Below are positions 46,101 through 61,100 of a stretch of 64,000 nt of DNA, piece by piece. This DNA is from Anisus vortex. Taxonomy: Eukaryota > Mollusca > Gastropoda > Planorbidae. The translations under genes and the position numbers were made by a program. The stretch's first letter is position 1. Each line of letters starts with the position of its first letter. The DNA lies in NCBI GenBank assembly GCA_949126835.1, contig OX421507.1, positions 26,920,822 to 26,984,821 of the forward strand, in the 5' to 3' direction. Under the pieces are notes generated by a model. That model saw only the letters and a list, made by a program, of their open reading frames with translations. It was not told where the DNA came from and ran no database searches.

Positions 46101-49100
46101 TATGTTATATTTTAAACATCACAAGTAAAATGATTCCCTACTTACACTTAATGCTAAAATCAAATTTTTTCAAAATAAATATTAGTCACTGTTTTTTACC
46201 ATTATAAAAGTCACTTCTATCTAAACACAAGTATAATTTGTTGTGAAGGGAATGCATGCTTGTAGAATAAAAAGTAAAAGTTAGGGAAACATGAGAATTG
46301 GAAAATTAAAAAGATATAGATTGATAATAGTCTAATATAAATTTAAACAAAGAAGTGATGGGATTGACCAACTCTTCTTTCCATATTATATTTGCTTTTT
46401 TTGCTATCCACTGTATATATACATATATATATTTTTTTTCTTTATTGTTTATTAATACAGGACAGGTTATAGTAATTTATAGTATATTTAAAAAGAAATC
46501 AATTTATTATTATGATATTGCAACAGATTATGTACATTTGTTTTTTTCTGTGCAGACCAGTTCTGATCCAGTAGTTTCAGGCTGCTTTTACCCACAAGAT
46601 GAAACAATCCTCATCACCTACGGGAAAGAGCACATCCATTTCTGGAAGATGTTTTTGGAGAAAGGGAAAAAAATCATGAGAGATAAGCTCAGCGGAAATT
46701 TTGAGGTGAATAAAATAAAATGTTGAAAATATTTTCCATTTTTTCTTTGCTAGGGGGAAGAAAAGCTCACCATTTTATTGTGATTATCAATTTTCAAGTT
46801 TCATTTAAGTTTAAAGAAAGGCTAACAGCTTTTTTAAAAATAATTTGTCCAATTCATGGGATTCTATTATATTCTATAGAGTTAGTTAAGTAGTGCACAT
46901 AATTTTTTTTGTAAACACGGCATTAGAGGGCCTTGTGTGGTTAGCACACTGATGTCCCTGGCTAGTTTAAGGTACCTATCAAAGTTAGGTGAACTCATGA
47001 TGTCATCAAGACCCAAGAAGATGAAATACCACATAATTAATTGGAGTTATAAGCTCTGGAACTGCATAAGAATCAGGTTGTAAATTTAATTTAACATACT
47101 TTTTTTTTGGTCAGTTGATAGATTCTAAATTTTTAATTTTTTTTAAAATACATAGTACAATCTGTTTATAAATCTGTTTTATTCCTAGCAACAAAGGATG
47201 ATACTAAAGGTACCTTGTAGTTGAATTAACCTTTGACTGTTTAATTGTACCCTGCGGCAGTCATATATTTAACAGAAAGCTGGTAGTGAACAACCATGAA
47301 TCTTTTGTTGGATCACAGAAGTTAAAACAGTTTAAATGTCACTATTTTTATTTCATTGTCACACTCAATTGTCTTATAAGATTCGAGCAAGAAAATGATT
47401 ACATTCATTACCCAAACCTCAAAAGGGTGTTATGGATGGACGACGGTAGAGTTAGTACCCGGGTCACTGTGTCGACAGTTTGACATATTTATCATAGTAC
47501 AATGTAAGATAATCTTATATAAGGAAAATTCAAAACAACTCTAAAACATAAACAGAAAAAAAGGCAAACGGAAACAATGTAACATGTTATTAAATACTTT
47601 TCTTTAACGGAAAATTGCTAAGGTAAAAATAAATCCAACTTGACCAGATTAATACATGTGCGATTTATTGAAACATAATGTATTTAGTATTGGGATTCAA
47701 GGTAGCAGTTACATTTATATAACAGTGAAGAGCAAATGACTCATGCATTCATCTTTATATATATATCTTTTTAAACATATAAACATTGGCAGGATACTAC
47801 GGAGGTCGCAAGTAGGAACACTAAATTCAAAAGTAATATATAAAACAATAATAATAAGATCACATGTCTTTAAATTAACCAATGGGAATTGTAAATGGCA
47901 CATCCTTTCACATTTATTTAGATAGATAAATATATTAACACTGACCAACATCACTCAGGAAAAGTAACTCTTCTTTTGTTGATTTTTTTTTTCATTTGCT
48001 TAAGCACTTCTTATCCCTTGTTTAAATTTATCACTTATTTGAAATGAACACTTTTTCACTGAAATTAAGTTGTAAGTTCAAAAGAAACGCTGAATCAACT
48101 GTAGTGTTAGATCATTTGTCTGTGAAGCTGACACTAATTAACTTCATAACATCTTGTAGGAACATTTATATTAGTGTTTTCTTTTTCAGATTAGATGAAC
48201 TTAAAAAAAACTTAGTAAATGATTAAAAAGATTGACTGAGCTTAATATGAAATCTATAGAATTCATTTTACTTGTCTTTCTTTTAATATTTTTCTTTTTG
48301 ATCTGTTACAGGAGAGTGTCCCCAAGTTTGTTACCTCAGTATGTTTCTCCTCATCTGGTCATGTCATTACTGGAGACTCTACAGGGGCCATCTTGATCTG
48401 GTCACATGATGAGAACAATGTGTTTACCATCAATGAAGAGTTATCCCAGCACACAAGAAAAGCCCACAAGGTCAATGTCTCACTAAGTTTTCTGTTTTGC
48501 TTGCTACAAACCCTTTTGCTTATTGCCATTTGTTTTCTTTTAGTGTTTTCATGTCCTACAGCAACTAAGCCAGCCTATAAATAAATAATTAATGTAATAA
48601 AAACAAACTCAGGTAGACTTAGACAAAAAAAACTTTTCTTAATCCATCAGCAACAATAATTTCATATGAGTGCCTTTGCTTATTAGTTTTCTAAACTAGT
48701 CAGGAAAAACAACAACTTAAATTAAAAACATATAAAAAGTGTACAGTTAACCTAAAACCTTGGATAAGCAAAAAAATTCTTCTATACAGAAAGGAGGGGA
48801 GCAACATAAAATCAATCAGTCAATCTCCTGTGAGTCCTTGGTTGGACATAGGGACTCCACTCTATATTTAGCCCCTCGTTTCACCTCTTCATCTCCTGCC
48901 ACTTTATACCAGATTTGTTCCTTTCTTTGTCCTGTGTTCTCTTCCAGCTGATGCCAGATAAAATAAGTAAATATGTCTGTGGGGTTCAAAAGACAAATAG
49001 CCCGAATATAAGTGGCCCCCTAAAAACAAGCGACTAGCATGTCCAGCATAGTGCTGGGTCATTGTTTGTTACTTATAATGATATAGGTATTATCAAGCTG

Positions 49101-52100
49101 ATCATGCAGCCCAGTTATAATAATTCCCAATTGCTAAGCCTTGAAATTTTTTAGACATGGTTACAATTGATAGCTGCTGGTCAAGTATAAAACTCATGTT
49201 ATAGAAGTACCAAAAGTTTTAGGTCTAATACACATTTTTTTATTCAATTTATTTTCAAATAAGAAAATATTGTAGGGGCTAATGAAAACAAAAATTATCT
49301 CTCAAATGACTGCATTTTTTTTCAGTTGTTTATTATACAATTAATGTTTTTTAATTGTGACTAAATTTTTTAATTTGTATGAGAGTATTTAAGTATTTGG
49401 TATCATTTTGTTAGAAAATGAATATCTTTAATGTTATTTGGAAAAAAATCCAATATATTTTAGAAGAAAAAAATATGTATGAAAATGTAGGCAAAAATAT
49501 TATTTTTAACAAGATTTTATTTTAAATTTCATCCGTTATAGTTTTTATAATGTTGTTTAATTATATAAAAAAAATATTTCTTAAGTTTATTTTATATGTG
49601 TTTTATTTATGGTGCACCAGAGTACCATTTCTTTATAAGCTGTCGATTAAGTGTTAAAAGTATATTTTGTTTTACTTTAAACCATAATAAATTTGACTAT
49701 ATAATTTGCTGAAATATTTTCACAGAAGAGCGTATCCTCTTTGTGTATGCTGGGAGATGGAACTCTTCTGTCTGGTGGTGGAAATGAAGTCAAAGCCTGG
49801 GACTCCATCAATGGCTACTCACCTGTGAAAGAAAGAATTGTGAGAATTAGGATTTATAACTAGTTGGAACTAGTTGGAATATTTAGCTTTTTGTGCAATC
49901 CTGGGTGACAGATAATCCTAGTTGAATTTTTAAAAAAGTTTTCCCTTTTCTCTTTTCTACATATTTTATTATAAACAATTTCACACAAGTGTAAACTACT
50001 CTCCACTCTGTAAACTACTCTCCACTCTGTAAACTACTCTCCACTCTGTAAACTACTCTCCACTCTGTAAACTACTCTCCACTCTGTAAACTACTCTCCA
50101 CTCTGTAAACTACTCTCCACTCTGTAAACTACTCTCCACTCTGTAAACTACTCTCCACTCTGTAAACTACTCTCCACTCTGTAAACTACTCTCCACTCTG
50201 TAAACTACTCTCCACTCTGTAAACTACTCTCCACTCTGTAAACTACTCTCCACTCTGTAAACTACTCTCCACTCTGTAAACTACTCTCCACTCTGTAAAC
50301 TACTCTCCACTCTGTAAACTACTCTCCACTCTGTAAACTACTCTCCACTCTGTAAACTACTCTCCACTCTGTAAACTACTCTCCACTCTGTAAACTACTC
50401 TCCACTCTGTAAACTACTCTCCACTCTGTAAACTACTCTCCACTCTGTAAACTACTCTCCACTCTGTAAACTACTCTCCACTCTGTAAACTACTCTCCAC
50501 TCTGTAAACTACTCTCCACTCTGTAAACTACTCTCCACTCTGTAAACTACTCTCCACTCTGTAAACTACTCTCCACTCTGTAAACTACTCTCCACTCTGT
50601 AAACTACTCTCCACTCCATTTTGCTTTTCCCTGTACTTTTCCTACACCTTCAACATGAAATACTGAAATACTGAAATACTGAAATACTGAAATACTGAAA
50701 TACTGAAATACTGAAATACTGAAACACTGAAATACTGAAATACTGAAATACTGAAATACTGAAATACTGAAATACTGAAATACTGAAATACTGAAATACT
50801 GAAATACTGAAATACTGAAATACTGAAACACTGAAACACTGAAACACTGAAACACTGAAACACTGAAATACTGAAATACTGAAATACTGAAATACTGAAA
50901 CACTGAAATACTGAAATACTGAAATACTGAAATACTGAAATACTGAAATACTGAAATACTGAAATACTGAAATACTGAAATACTGAAATACTGAAACACT
51001 GAAACACTGAAACACTGAAACACTGAAACACTGAAACACTGAAACACTGAAACACTGAAACACTGAAATACTGAAATACTGAAATACTGAAATACTGAAA
51101 TACTGAAATACTGAAATACTGAAATACTGAAACACTGAAACACTGAAACACTGAAACACTGAAACACTGAAACACTGAAACACTGAAACACTGAAACACT
51201 GAAATACTGAAACACTGAAATACTGAAACACTGAAACACTGAAATACTGAAATACTGAAATACTGAAATACTGAAACACTGAAATACTGAAATACTGAAA
51301 CACTGAAATACTGAAATACTGAAATACTGAAATACTGAAACACTGAAACACTGAAACACTGAAATACTGAAATACTGAAATACTGAAATACTGAAACACT
51401 GAAACACTGAAACACTGAAATACTGAAACACTGAAACACTGAAAGACTGAAATACTGAAACACTGAAATACTGAAATACTGAAATACTGAAATACTGAAA
51501 CACTGAAACACTGAAACACTGAAACACTGAAATACTGAAACACTGAAACACTGAAATACTGAAATACTGAAACACTGAAACACTGAAACACTGAAATACT
51601 GAAACACTGAAATACTGAAATACTGAAATACTGAAACACTGAAACACTGAAACACTGAAATACTGAAATACTGAAATAAGAAATGATGATCTTTGAAATA
51701 CATCTATTAAAGTAACAAATAACTGCAAAGTCAACATTTTCACTTTCTGTGAAAGTTTTTGTTGGTCAATTAATAATAATAATAATTGTACTTGTATGAA
51801 CAAATTGTTCAAAACCAATACTGTATTTTGGAAACCTGGACATCTGCATTTGACCAGTTATAAAATACATAATTATTATAGCTATATATTATTGTTTTTA
51901 ATAGCTTTGTATGACAAGGTTTGAGAAAATTAATAAAAATTGAACAAAGTTTAGGAAAGTTTGTGAAATTTGCTTTTATGCAATAGATAAAGCATTGCGA
52001 AAATTGTTTGTTAAAAAAAAAAAAAGATTAATAATTAACACATAAAGTTATAAAGTCCTTTTTTTTTTTTAAAATGTTTTTGAAATTTTTCAAGACCTGT

Positions 52101-55100
52101 TTCTAGGAGTACTGTTTACATTCACACAAATAATGGTCTACCTATATACACTGCTGGTTAACATTAATTGTTTGTACATACCAGTAGATATTTGTTTGTA
52201 ATTTTGTTTGTAAGGTTTGTTAAAAGTTTGAAAATGTAGGAAATTGTATAATAAATTAATAGGGTCTTTAAACGCTTTATATATTATTATATACACTAGT
52301 CTCATAATTTTATAATGCTGTATTGTAATAATTATGTAATACTTAATGCTTTTTAGTAGTGTATTGTGAATGCTGTTTAATACATATTTGGGTTGGTAGG
52401 GATAAATATTTTTCTCTGTAGATCAAGGGCCGTCAAACTTTTATTGTACCAGAACATTTGTACAAGTTTGCAAACCCCCTGCTTGTAGATCAACTAGTTC
52501 TGTTCTGTCAGCCATGTGTCTGAAAGTTCTCTTGTATTTCACAGTTGCCATCTACCGCCGGCCATGTCAGGAGCATAGTGCCCATCAATAAAGGAGGGCT
52601 GGACGGATCTATTTATGTTTCAACCACCAGAAATAAAGTGCTGGAAGGCAGCCTGCAGCTGAAGTTTAAATTTATCATCCAGGTAAGCTTTTGGTTTCCC
52701 CAGACTTAGTAAACAGTATTAGTGAAAAGTCAAACTAAAGTACCCTTCGGACCGAACTGATCATAGGGCTGGTGAAGCAGCGTTTACCAGTCTCTATTGC
52801 CATGGCATACAAGGGGATGTGTGGCCAGCACTATGCCCAGCCGCCTTTACTTTACCCCAGCTAATGTCAGGTACCCATCAGAGCTGGGTAGACTCAAGGG
52901 CACCCTCCAGACCCGGGAAAATATCCTAGCCTGCACCAGGATTTGAACCCAGAACTTTCAGATCACCTATAGAACGCGCAGCCGTGCCCCGGTATCAGTA
53001 TTGCCTTTTTATGCCTTCAACAAAAAATTTTTTTGTCACCAAATAGTTTCAAAGTTCAATACATTTCATCTGTTTTGTTTGTGTATGGCTTTGAGGAGAT
53101 TGTGTGGTTAGAAAAATGAAGGCTACCACTAACATGATCACAGATATTCTACAGACCATTAGTCTTTCATTGACTGATAAACTTTAAAATACACCAACAT
53201 TATGTATATAAGAAAAGAGCATTTTTAAATTAATTATATATTTCTAATCATATTATGTATATATATATATATGACCCATATTCACAAAATTGTATATAAG
53301 TATTTTTCTATCACATTTTGAGTAATATATATAGTTAGAAATGTCTTTAAACAGGCGTTAATTTGGTACAAAACTGAACAATATTGTTACATTTCTTACC
53401 TTTTTGTAAAACCTTAAAGTCACTAGAAGTAATAGTTTTGGAAAAGTCTTCAAGTATTTTAAATATTATGTTAATATTCCTGAACAACACTAAAAGTACG
53501 TTATACTGTTAAAAAGGGCATTAAAATTAATATTATCAGGAAAGGTGGTGAGAGATTTCATATTGCTATGAAGCTGGGGGGGGGGGGGATAAGGTGGATT
53601 GTGTTTTGGGAGGCATGTAACATACAAATATCTCCCTTCCTTAAAATCAACTTTTAAAAATAGTTATCTATTATCTTATAACTCAACAAATGTAGCTGTT
53701 TTTTATTATCACTTGTTAGAGGTTAACTTTCTGTTGCTCTTTCTGTCAGGAATGATGGTGGGGGAGGGGGGGGGGAAATATTTGCTAAAATTATCCATAG
53801 ATTTTTTCATTTTATGTAACTGGTTAGTCTATAAGCTTAAAAATTCTGTTCAAAACTGTTTAAAACATTATATATATATTTTGGGGCAAAAAAATGTCTT
53901 TATGAGTGTCATCGTTTAAATCTGGGGCACCTGCACTGTGGAACAGCTTGTCCCAGAATTGTGAGACAAAGGAGTTCATTAAGAAGAGTTTCAAGACCTT
54001 TATCTTTTTGTGCTTCCCAATCCAAACATTTGCAATCTATATGTAAACTATATCTATCTATCTAGCTATATGTAAACTATATCTATCTAGCTAGCTATAT
54101 GTATACTATATCTAGCTATATGTATACTATATCTATCTATCTAGCTATATGTAAACTATATCTATCTATCTAGCTATATGTAAACTATATCTATCTATCT
54201 AGCTATATGTAAACTATATCTATCTATCTAGCTATATGTAAACTATATCTATCTATCTAGCTATATGTAAACTATATCTATCTATCTAGCTATATGTAAA
54301 CTATATCTATCTAGCTAACTATATGTATACTATATCTAGCTATATGTAAACTATATCTATCTATCTAGCTATATGTAAACTATATCTATCTAGCTATATG
54401 TAAACTATATCTATCTATCTAGCTATATGTAAACTATATCTATCTATCTAGCTATATGTAAACTATATCTATCTATCTAGCTATATGTAAACTATATCTA
54501 TCTATCTAGCTATATGTATACTATATCTATCTATCTAGCTATATGTAAACTATATCTATCTATCTAGCTATATGTTTACTATATCTATCTATCTAGCTAT
54601 ATGTTTACTATATCTATCTATCTAGCTATATGTATACTATATCTATCTATCTAGCTATATGTATACTATATCTATCTATCTAGCTATATGTAAACTATAT
54701 CTATCTATCTAGCTATATGTTTACTATATCTATCTATCTAGCTATATGTATACTATATCTATCTATCTAGCTATATGTAAACTATATCTATCTATCTAGC
54801 TATATGTATACTATATCTATCTATCTAGCTATATGTATACTATGTCTAGCTATATGTCGGTATATATATATATAATGCTAAAATAAATTTCTCTGTAACC
54901 AGGGTCATGTTGAAGAACTGTGGGCAGTTGAAAGTCATCCCTTGGAGCCAACCTTTATATCTGCTGGACATGACCAGACAGTGGTCAAGTGGTCAGCCAC
55001 GTCACATACTTCTGTGTGGAAAGTAAACGTCGAGGTATGCAATACAAAGGGAAGCTTTATTAAAACCTAGGTCGGTTTTGACATTTCATTTGAATGATTT

Positions 55101-58100
55101 GTCTGCTTGACATAGACATTGTCTTCAGAGAAGCACATTGAGCCGATTTGTAGGATTATTGCTATCTGGGAGGTTTCAAATTAACAGAAGGATTTTTTTT
55201 TTTACTAATTCCCTATCTAGCCATTTTTAGACAGGTCATTGCTTAGTTTACAGATTTGTGAGATACGTAAACCCAATGTTTTAAATATCAATATAAGCAG
55301 AAGTGAAAGACATTCTAGAATATGCTAATAGAATATTTTATAATTTAAACAAAAAATGGTTAAATACAGTTGACAATGAGAATGTTGATTTGGGGATTGT
55401 GAACTTTATATATTGAATAGGATTTGGAAACGATAAAGATATAAGTATTTCTCATGATTACAGAACACATGTGAGGGTAGTTAAAGAGTTAATAGTAGAT
55501 GGTTTAGTCATACTAAATCTAAAAAAAATCTTTTATGATTACAATAAGGATATGAATATAAGCCTTTCTCATGATAACATAACACAGCTGGTGGTAGTTA
55601 AGGAGTTAATAGTAGATGGTTTAGCCCTACTAAATCTAAAAAAAAGTGTTGTATGATTACAATAAGGATATGAATATAAGACTTTGTCATGATAACATAA
55701 CACAGCTGGTGGTAGTTAAGGAGTTAATAGTAGATGGTTTAGTCATACTAAATCTAAAAAAAAGTGTCGTATGATTACAATATTTCTGTGCCACCTTGCA
55801 TATAGTCCTATAATAATTTGTAATCGTAAACAACTTTTAGTTAAGAGATAATCAAATGAATTTAAAATCATGACTTACAAACAAATAAAACAGTAACATA
55901 CAAGTTGTAATTCATTGGTCCATTTTATATCACCAAGGCTGTTTATGTTGTTTTATTCTTACAGAATCCATGTACATGTATTAGCATTGACCCCAGTTTT
56001 ATTCTTACAGAATCCATGTACATGTATTAGCATTGACCCCAGTTTTATTCTTACAGAATCCATGTACATGTATTAGCATTGACCCCAGTTTTATTCTTAC
56101 AGAATCCATGTACATGTATTAGCATTGACCCCAGTTTTATTCTTACAGAATCCATGTACATGTATTAGCATTGACCCCAGTTTTATTCTTACAGAATCCA
56201 TGTACATGTATTAGCATTGACCCCAGTTTTATTCTTACAGAATCCATGTACATGTATTAGCATTGACCCCAGTTTTATTCTTACAGAATCCATGTACATG
56301 TATTAGCATTGACCCCAGTTTTATTCTTACAGAATCCATGTACATGTATTAGCATTGACCCCAGTTTTATTCTTACAGAATCCATGTACATGTATTAGCA
56401 TTGACCCCAGTTTTATTCTTACAGAATCCATGTACATGTATTAGCATTGACCCCAGTTTTATTCTTACAGAATCCATGTACATGTATTAGCATTGACCCC
56501 AGTTTTATTCTTACAGAATCCATGTACATGTATTAGCATTGACCCCAGTTTTATTCTTACAGAATCCATGTACATGTATTAGCATTGACCCCAGTTTTAT
56601 TCTTACAGAATCCATGTACATGTATTAGCATTGACCCCAGTTTTATTCTTACAGAATCCATGTACATGTATTAGCATTGACCCCAGTTTTATTCTTACAG
56701 AAGCCATGTACATGTATTAGCATTGACCCCAGTTTTATTCTTACAGAAGCCATGTACATGTATTAGCATTGACCCCAGTTTTATTCTTACAGAATCCATG
56801 TACATGTATTAGCATTGACCCCAGTTTTATTCTTACAGAATCCATGTACATGTATTAGCATTGACCCCAGTTTTATTCTTACAGAATCCATGTACATGTA
56901 TTAGCATTGACCCCAGTTTTATTCTTACAGAATCCATGTACATGTATTAGCATTGACCCCAGTTTTATTCTTACAGAATCCATGTACATGTATTAGCATT
57001 GACCCCAGTTTTATTCTTACAGAATCCATGTACATGTATTAGCATTGACCCCAGTTTTATTCTTACAGAAGCCATGTACATGTATTAGCATTGACCCCAG
57101 TTTTATTCTTACAGAATCCATGTACATGTATTAGCATTGACCCCAGTTTTATTCTTACAGAATCCATGTACATGTATTAGCATTGACTCCAGTTTTATTC
57201 TTACAGAATCCATGTACATGTATTAGCATTGACCCCAGTTTTATTCTTACAGAATCCATGTACATGTATTAGCATTGACCCCAGTTTTATTCTTACAGAA
57301 TCCATGTACATGTATTAGCATTGACCCCAGTTTTATTCTTACAGAATCCATGTACATGTATTAGCATTGACCCCAGTTTTATTCTTACAGAATCCATGTA
57401 CATGTATTAGCATTGACCCCAGTTTTATTCTTACAGAATCCATGTACATGTATTAGCATTGACCCCAGTTTTATTCTTACAGAATCCATGTACATGTATT
57501 AGCATTGACCCCAGTTTTATTCTTACAGAATCCATGTACATGTATTAGCATTGACCCCAGTTTTATTCTTACAGAATCCATGTACATGTATTAGCATTGA
57601 CCCCAGTTTTATTTTTACAGAATCCATGTACATGTATTAGCATTGACCCCAGTTTTATTCTTACAGAATCCATGTACATGTATTAGCATTGACCCCAGTT
57701 TTATTCTTACAGAATCCATGTACATGTATTAGCATTGACCCCAGTTTTATTCTTACAGAATCCATGTACATGTATTAGCATTGACCCCAGTTTTATTCTT
57801 ACAGAATCCATGTACATGTATTAGCATTGACCCCAGTTTTATTCTTACAGAATCCATGTACATGTATTAGCATTGACCCCAGTTTTATTCTTACAGAATC
57901 CATGTACATGTATTAGCATTGACCCCAGTTTTATTCTTACAGAATCCATGTACATGTATTAGCATTGACCCCAGTTTTATTCTTACAGAATCCATGTACA
58001 TGTATTAGCATTGACCCCAGTTTTATTCTTACAGAATCCATGTACATGTATTAGCATTGACCCCAGTTTTATTCTTACAGAATCCATGTACATGTATTAG

Positions 58101-61100
58101 CATTGACCCCAGTTTTATTCTTACAGAATCCATGTACATGTATTAGCATTGACCCCAGTTTTATTCTTACAGAATCCATGTACATGTATTAGCATTGACC
58201 CCAGTTTTATTCTTACAGAATCCATGTACATGTATTAGCATTGACCCCAGTTTTATTCTTACAGAATCCATGTACATGTATTAGCATTGACCCCAGTTTT
58301 ATTCTTACAGAATCCATGTACATGTATTAGCATTGACCCCAGTTTTATTCTTACAGAATCCATGTACATGTATTAGCATTGACCCCAGTTTTATTCTTAC
58401 AGAATCCATGTACATGTATTAGCATTGACCCCAGTTTTATTCTTACAGAATCCATGTACATGTATTAGCATTGACCCCAGTTTTATTCTTACAGAATCCA
58501 TGTACATGTATTAGCATTGACCCCAGAGGTAGAATCGTTGCTCTTGGAACTACTGCGGGGAAAATAATTGCCCTTAATTCTTTCAATGGAGCCATCCTGA
58601 CCACGCTGCAGTGTGGCAATGCTCAGATCAACGCACTTGGATTCTCCACAGGTATTATTTCGCTTTAATAATACATTTAATAAGGCATTAAACTCTAATT
58701 TAGAAATACAACCCATAACAACCTGTTTAAAAGCTCAGATAAACATAAAGACAAAAAACACTTTCCTTATCCCTTATGCGAGAACTAATTCATATAATTA
58801 CTCTTTCTTCCTGAGTGGAATGGGTTGCCTGAACAAACCAGGAAAACCAGTAACTTAACATCATTTAAAACATTAACAAAAATGCAAGACTAGACTCGAC
58901 TTGCGTAGGATGCAATATTCTTTTTTATAAAAAGAAAAAGCGTCGGTAATATATAAGATACTCTTTTAATAACAAGCTAAATTTCCCGGCCCAGCCGTTG
59001 CCCGAAAAAAGAAATTATGAAGGTCTATAAAAGCTAGATATCAAATTTGTATAAACTTCAATGAACATAAAGCTATAATCATTTTTTACAAATATTTTTA
59101 TTATTTACTGAAAACATTTAGGTTAGAATTTTTTTATATTTATTTTGTAATCGGGCTAGAAAAGGGCATTTCTTTTTTTTTTAAACAAAAGTTTGGAGTA
59201 TCCCTGGATGAGAATCAAACACTCGGCTCCCGAGTACGTCTAAAATATAATTATTACATCTTCACACACACAGTGAACTTTATGTACATAGATTAGATTA
59301 AATACTACAAGTATTGGTACTTTTTTAAACATTAATAGATCATGTGATAAGATACCAGAAGTATGAAATTGTCTTCTTAAGTCTTGATTTTAAAGAATTA
59401 GACATCAATATAGTTTCTAAGTTTTTTGCTAATTGCACAATCACATCATGTGCCCAAGTCATGAAACTAATTAATTATGGTTTTCTACTCTCAAGATATG
59501 TTGATTTCTTACTGTCTATCTTGTTGGCATTCTAGAGTCTTTTAACTGGACTAGGATCCAGGTGTAACACAGAGGTTGAGAATTAAATGTTCTGCCCACT
59601 TATATGGGCATGTCACATGTTTGGAATATGTAGTGCATCCTATGTACACCTCAACTATCTGCCTAATGTATTAATGTGGGGAGATACCAAATCATTTATA
59701 GATGTAGTCATTTATGGACGTGGGGGCTGTGGGTGACTTGTATACCTGTAGTCCACCCACTATGTATGATGGACCAAGCACCCATCTGTATTGGTTACAG
59801 TAGCCTCTTGGTCACTTGTCCACCAGGCTTTGGACACATTGTGTCCTTCCTTAGACCACATTTCCCTAACACTAAAAGCCCTAATTACTTCGCATAAGGC
59901 TTCCCCCAGGCTGATGGGTTACACAAGTAATCAGCTTTGAGGCTCATTAATTGTCCATGTTTATTGGAAATAATGTTTGTATTTTTTATCAAGAACTATA
60001 ACTGTGATTTTCATTCAATTATACTACCCTTGATCTTTAATTGGGTTATCTCTCTTTCTACTGGGGGAAGTCATTGTATGAAATGAATTATTTTTGTATT
60101 CTACAAACAGATGGCAGGTTGTTAGGTGTGGGCACCTTTGATGGATTTATCCAAATATACCATGTACAAGATGACGGGCATCAATTTTTCAAAACACATA
60201 CCACTTCTTTTAAGGTTTGCTATTTGAGGCGTAGTGTATATTCTACAAATTGTACGGACTACAACTTTTAAGATTAGCAAATAAAGTTCTTTTTAAATAT
60301 CTATTCTAACAGACATCCATGTCTTTTTATTTCTATAATTTATCATTAGATGATTATTATTAATCTTATATCTACTAATTATTCTTGGTCAGTAATAAAA
60401 TAGATAATTTTTTTGGTTATTCAAAAGTTGTGCTCATTTTTCTTCAAATATGTTTTCAGCACAACAATATATTCATCATGCATCTTGATTGGTCCATGGA
60501 TTCACGGATAATACAGGCTGTGCTTGGAGATTACGAAGTAGTCTATTGTAAGTAGAATTGAATGAAAGACACAAATGATTACTATTAGACGCAAGTGTCA
60601 TGACCCTTATTTTGTTTCAATGCCAATTAATAAAATCAACAGGGGACGTTACCTCAGGTCAGAAAATCAAATCACCCAGATTGGTTAGAGACGTAAAGTG
60701 GGCCACACAGAATTGCCCGATTGGCTATCCATTAATCGGTAAGTGCATTCATTTAGACATTATAATATACATTTGTTTAATTAAAATGACCACAAAGAAA
60801 CACAGCTTTTATACTATATTTGGCAATATCTCCATTTTCTATTGTTCTTCTTCTGACAAGACTGCAGAGCAGTTTCAACTCTTGCAGTCAATAGTAGACA
60901 TATTTATTATTATTATTTTAGCTGTACTGTGTTGTTATAGATTATAGAGTGTATTGGTAATGGCAGGGTAATGAGGCAGTAATGTAGGCTGTCTGATCTG
61001 AAACTGGTTAGCTTCTGTACCCATGCACCAGTCGAATGCACTGCCGCTCACCCATCGTACCCTTCTTTTCATTGTCTAGTATACCAGTATGTCCTGGAAT

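Larger units (their letters stand above)
46706..49725. other. introns 13 and 14, mostly unrecognised AT-rich DNA
   Basis: Besides exon 14, the decayed SINE and repeat E, nothing is recognised. 48600-48740 faintly resembles the L1x tail. Confidence 0.5.

Noticed and set aside
50604..51818. Minus-strand open frames of 330-400 codons with periodic SVFQYFS text
   Set aside because: Produced by the stop-free 9-bp satellite; three frames give the same periodic peptide.
55951..58526. CRISPR array (regular 46-bp repeats)
   Set aside because: No unique spacers between repeats, a eukaryotic context, and the unit is clearly an intron-exon junction.
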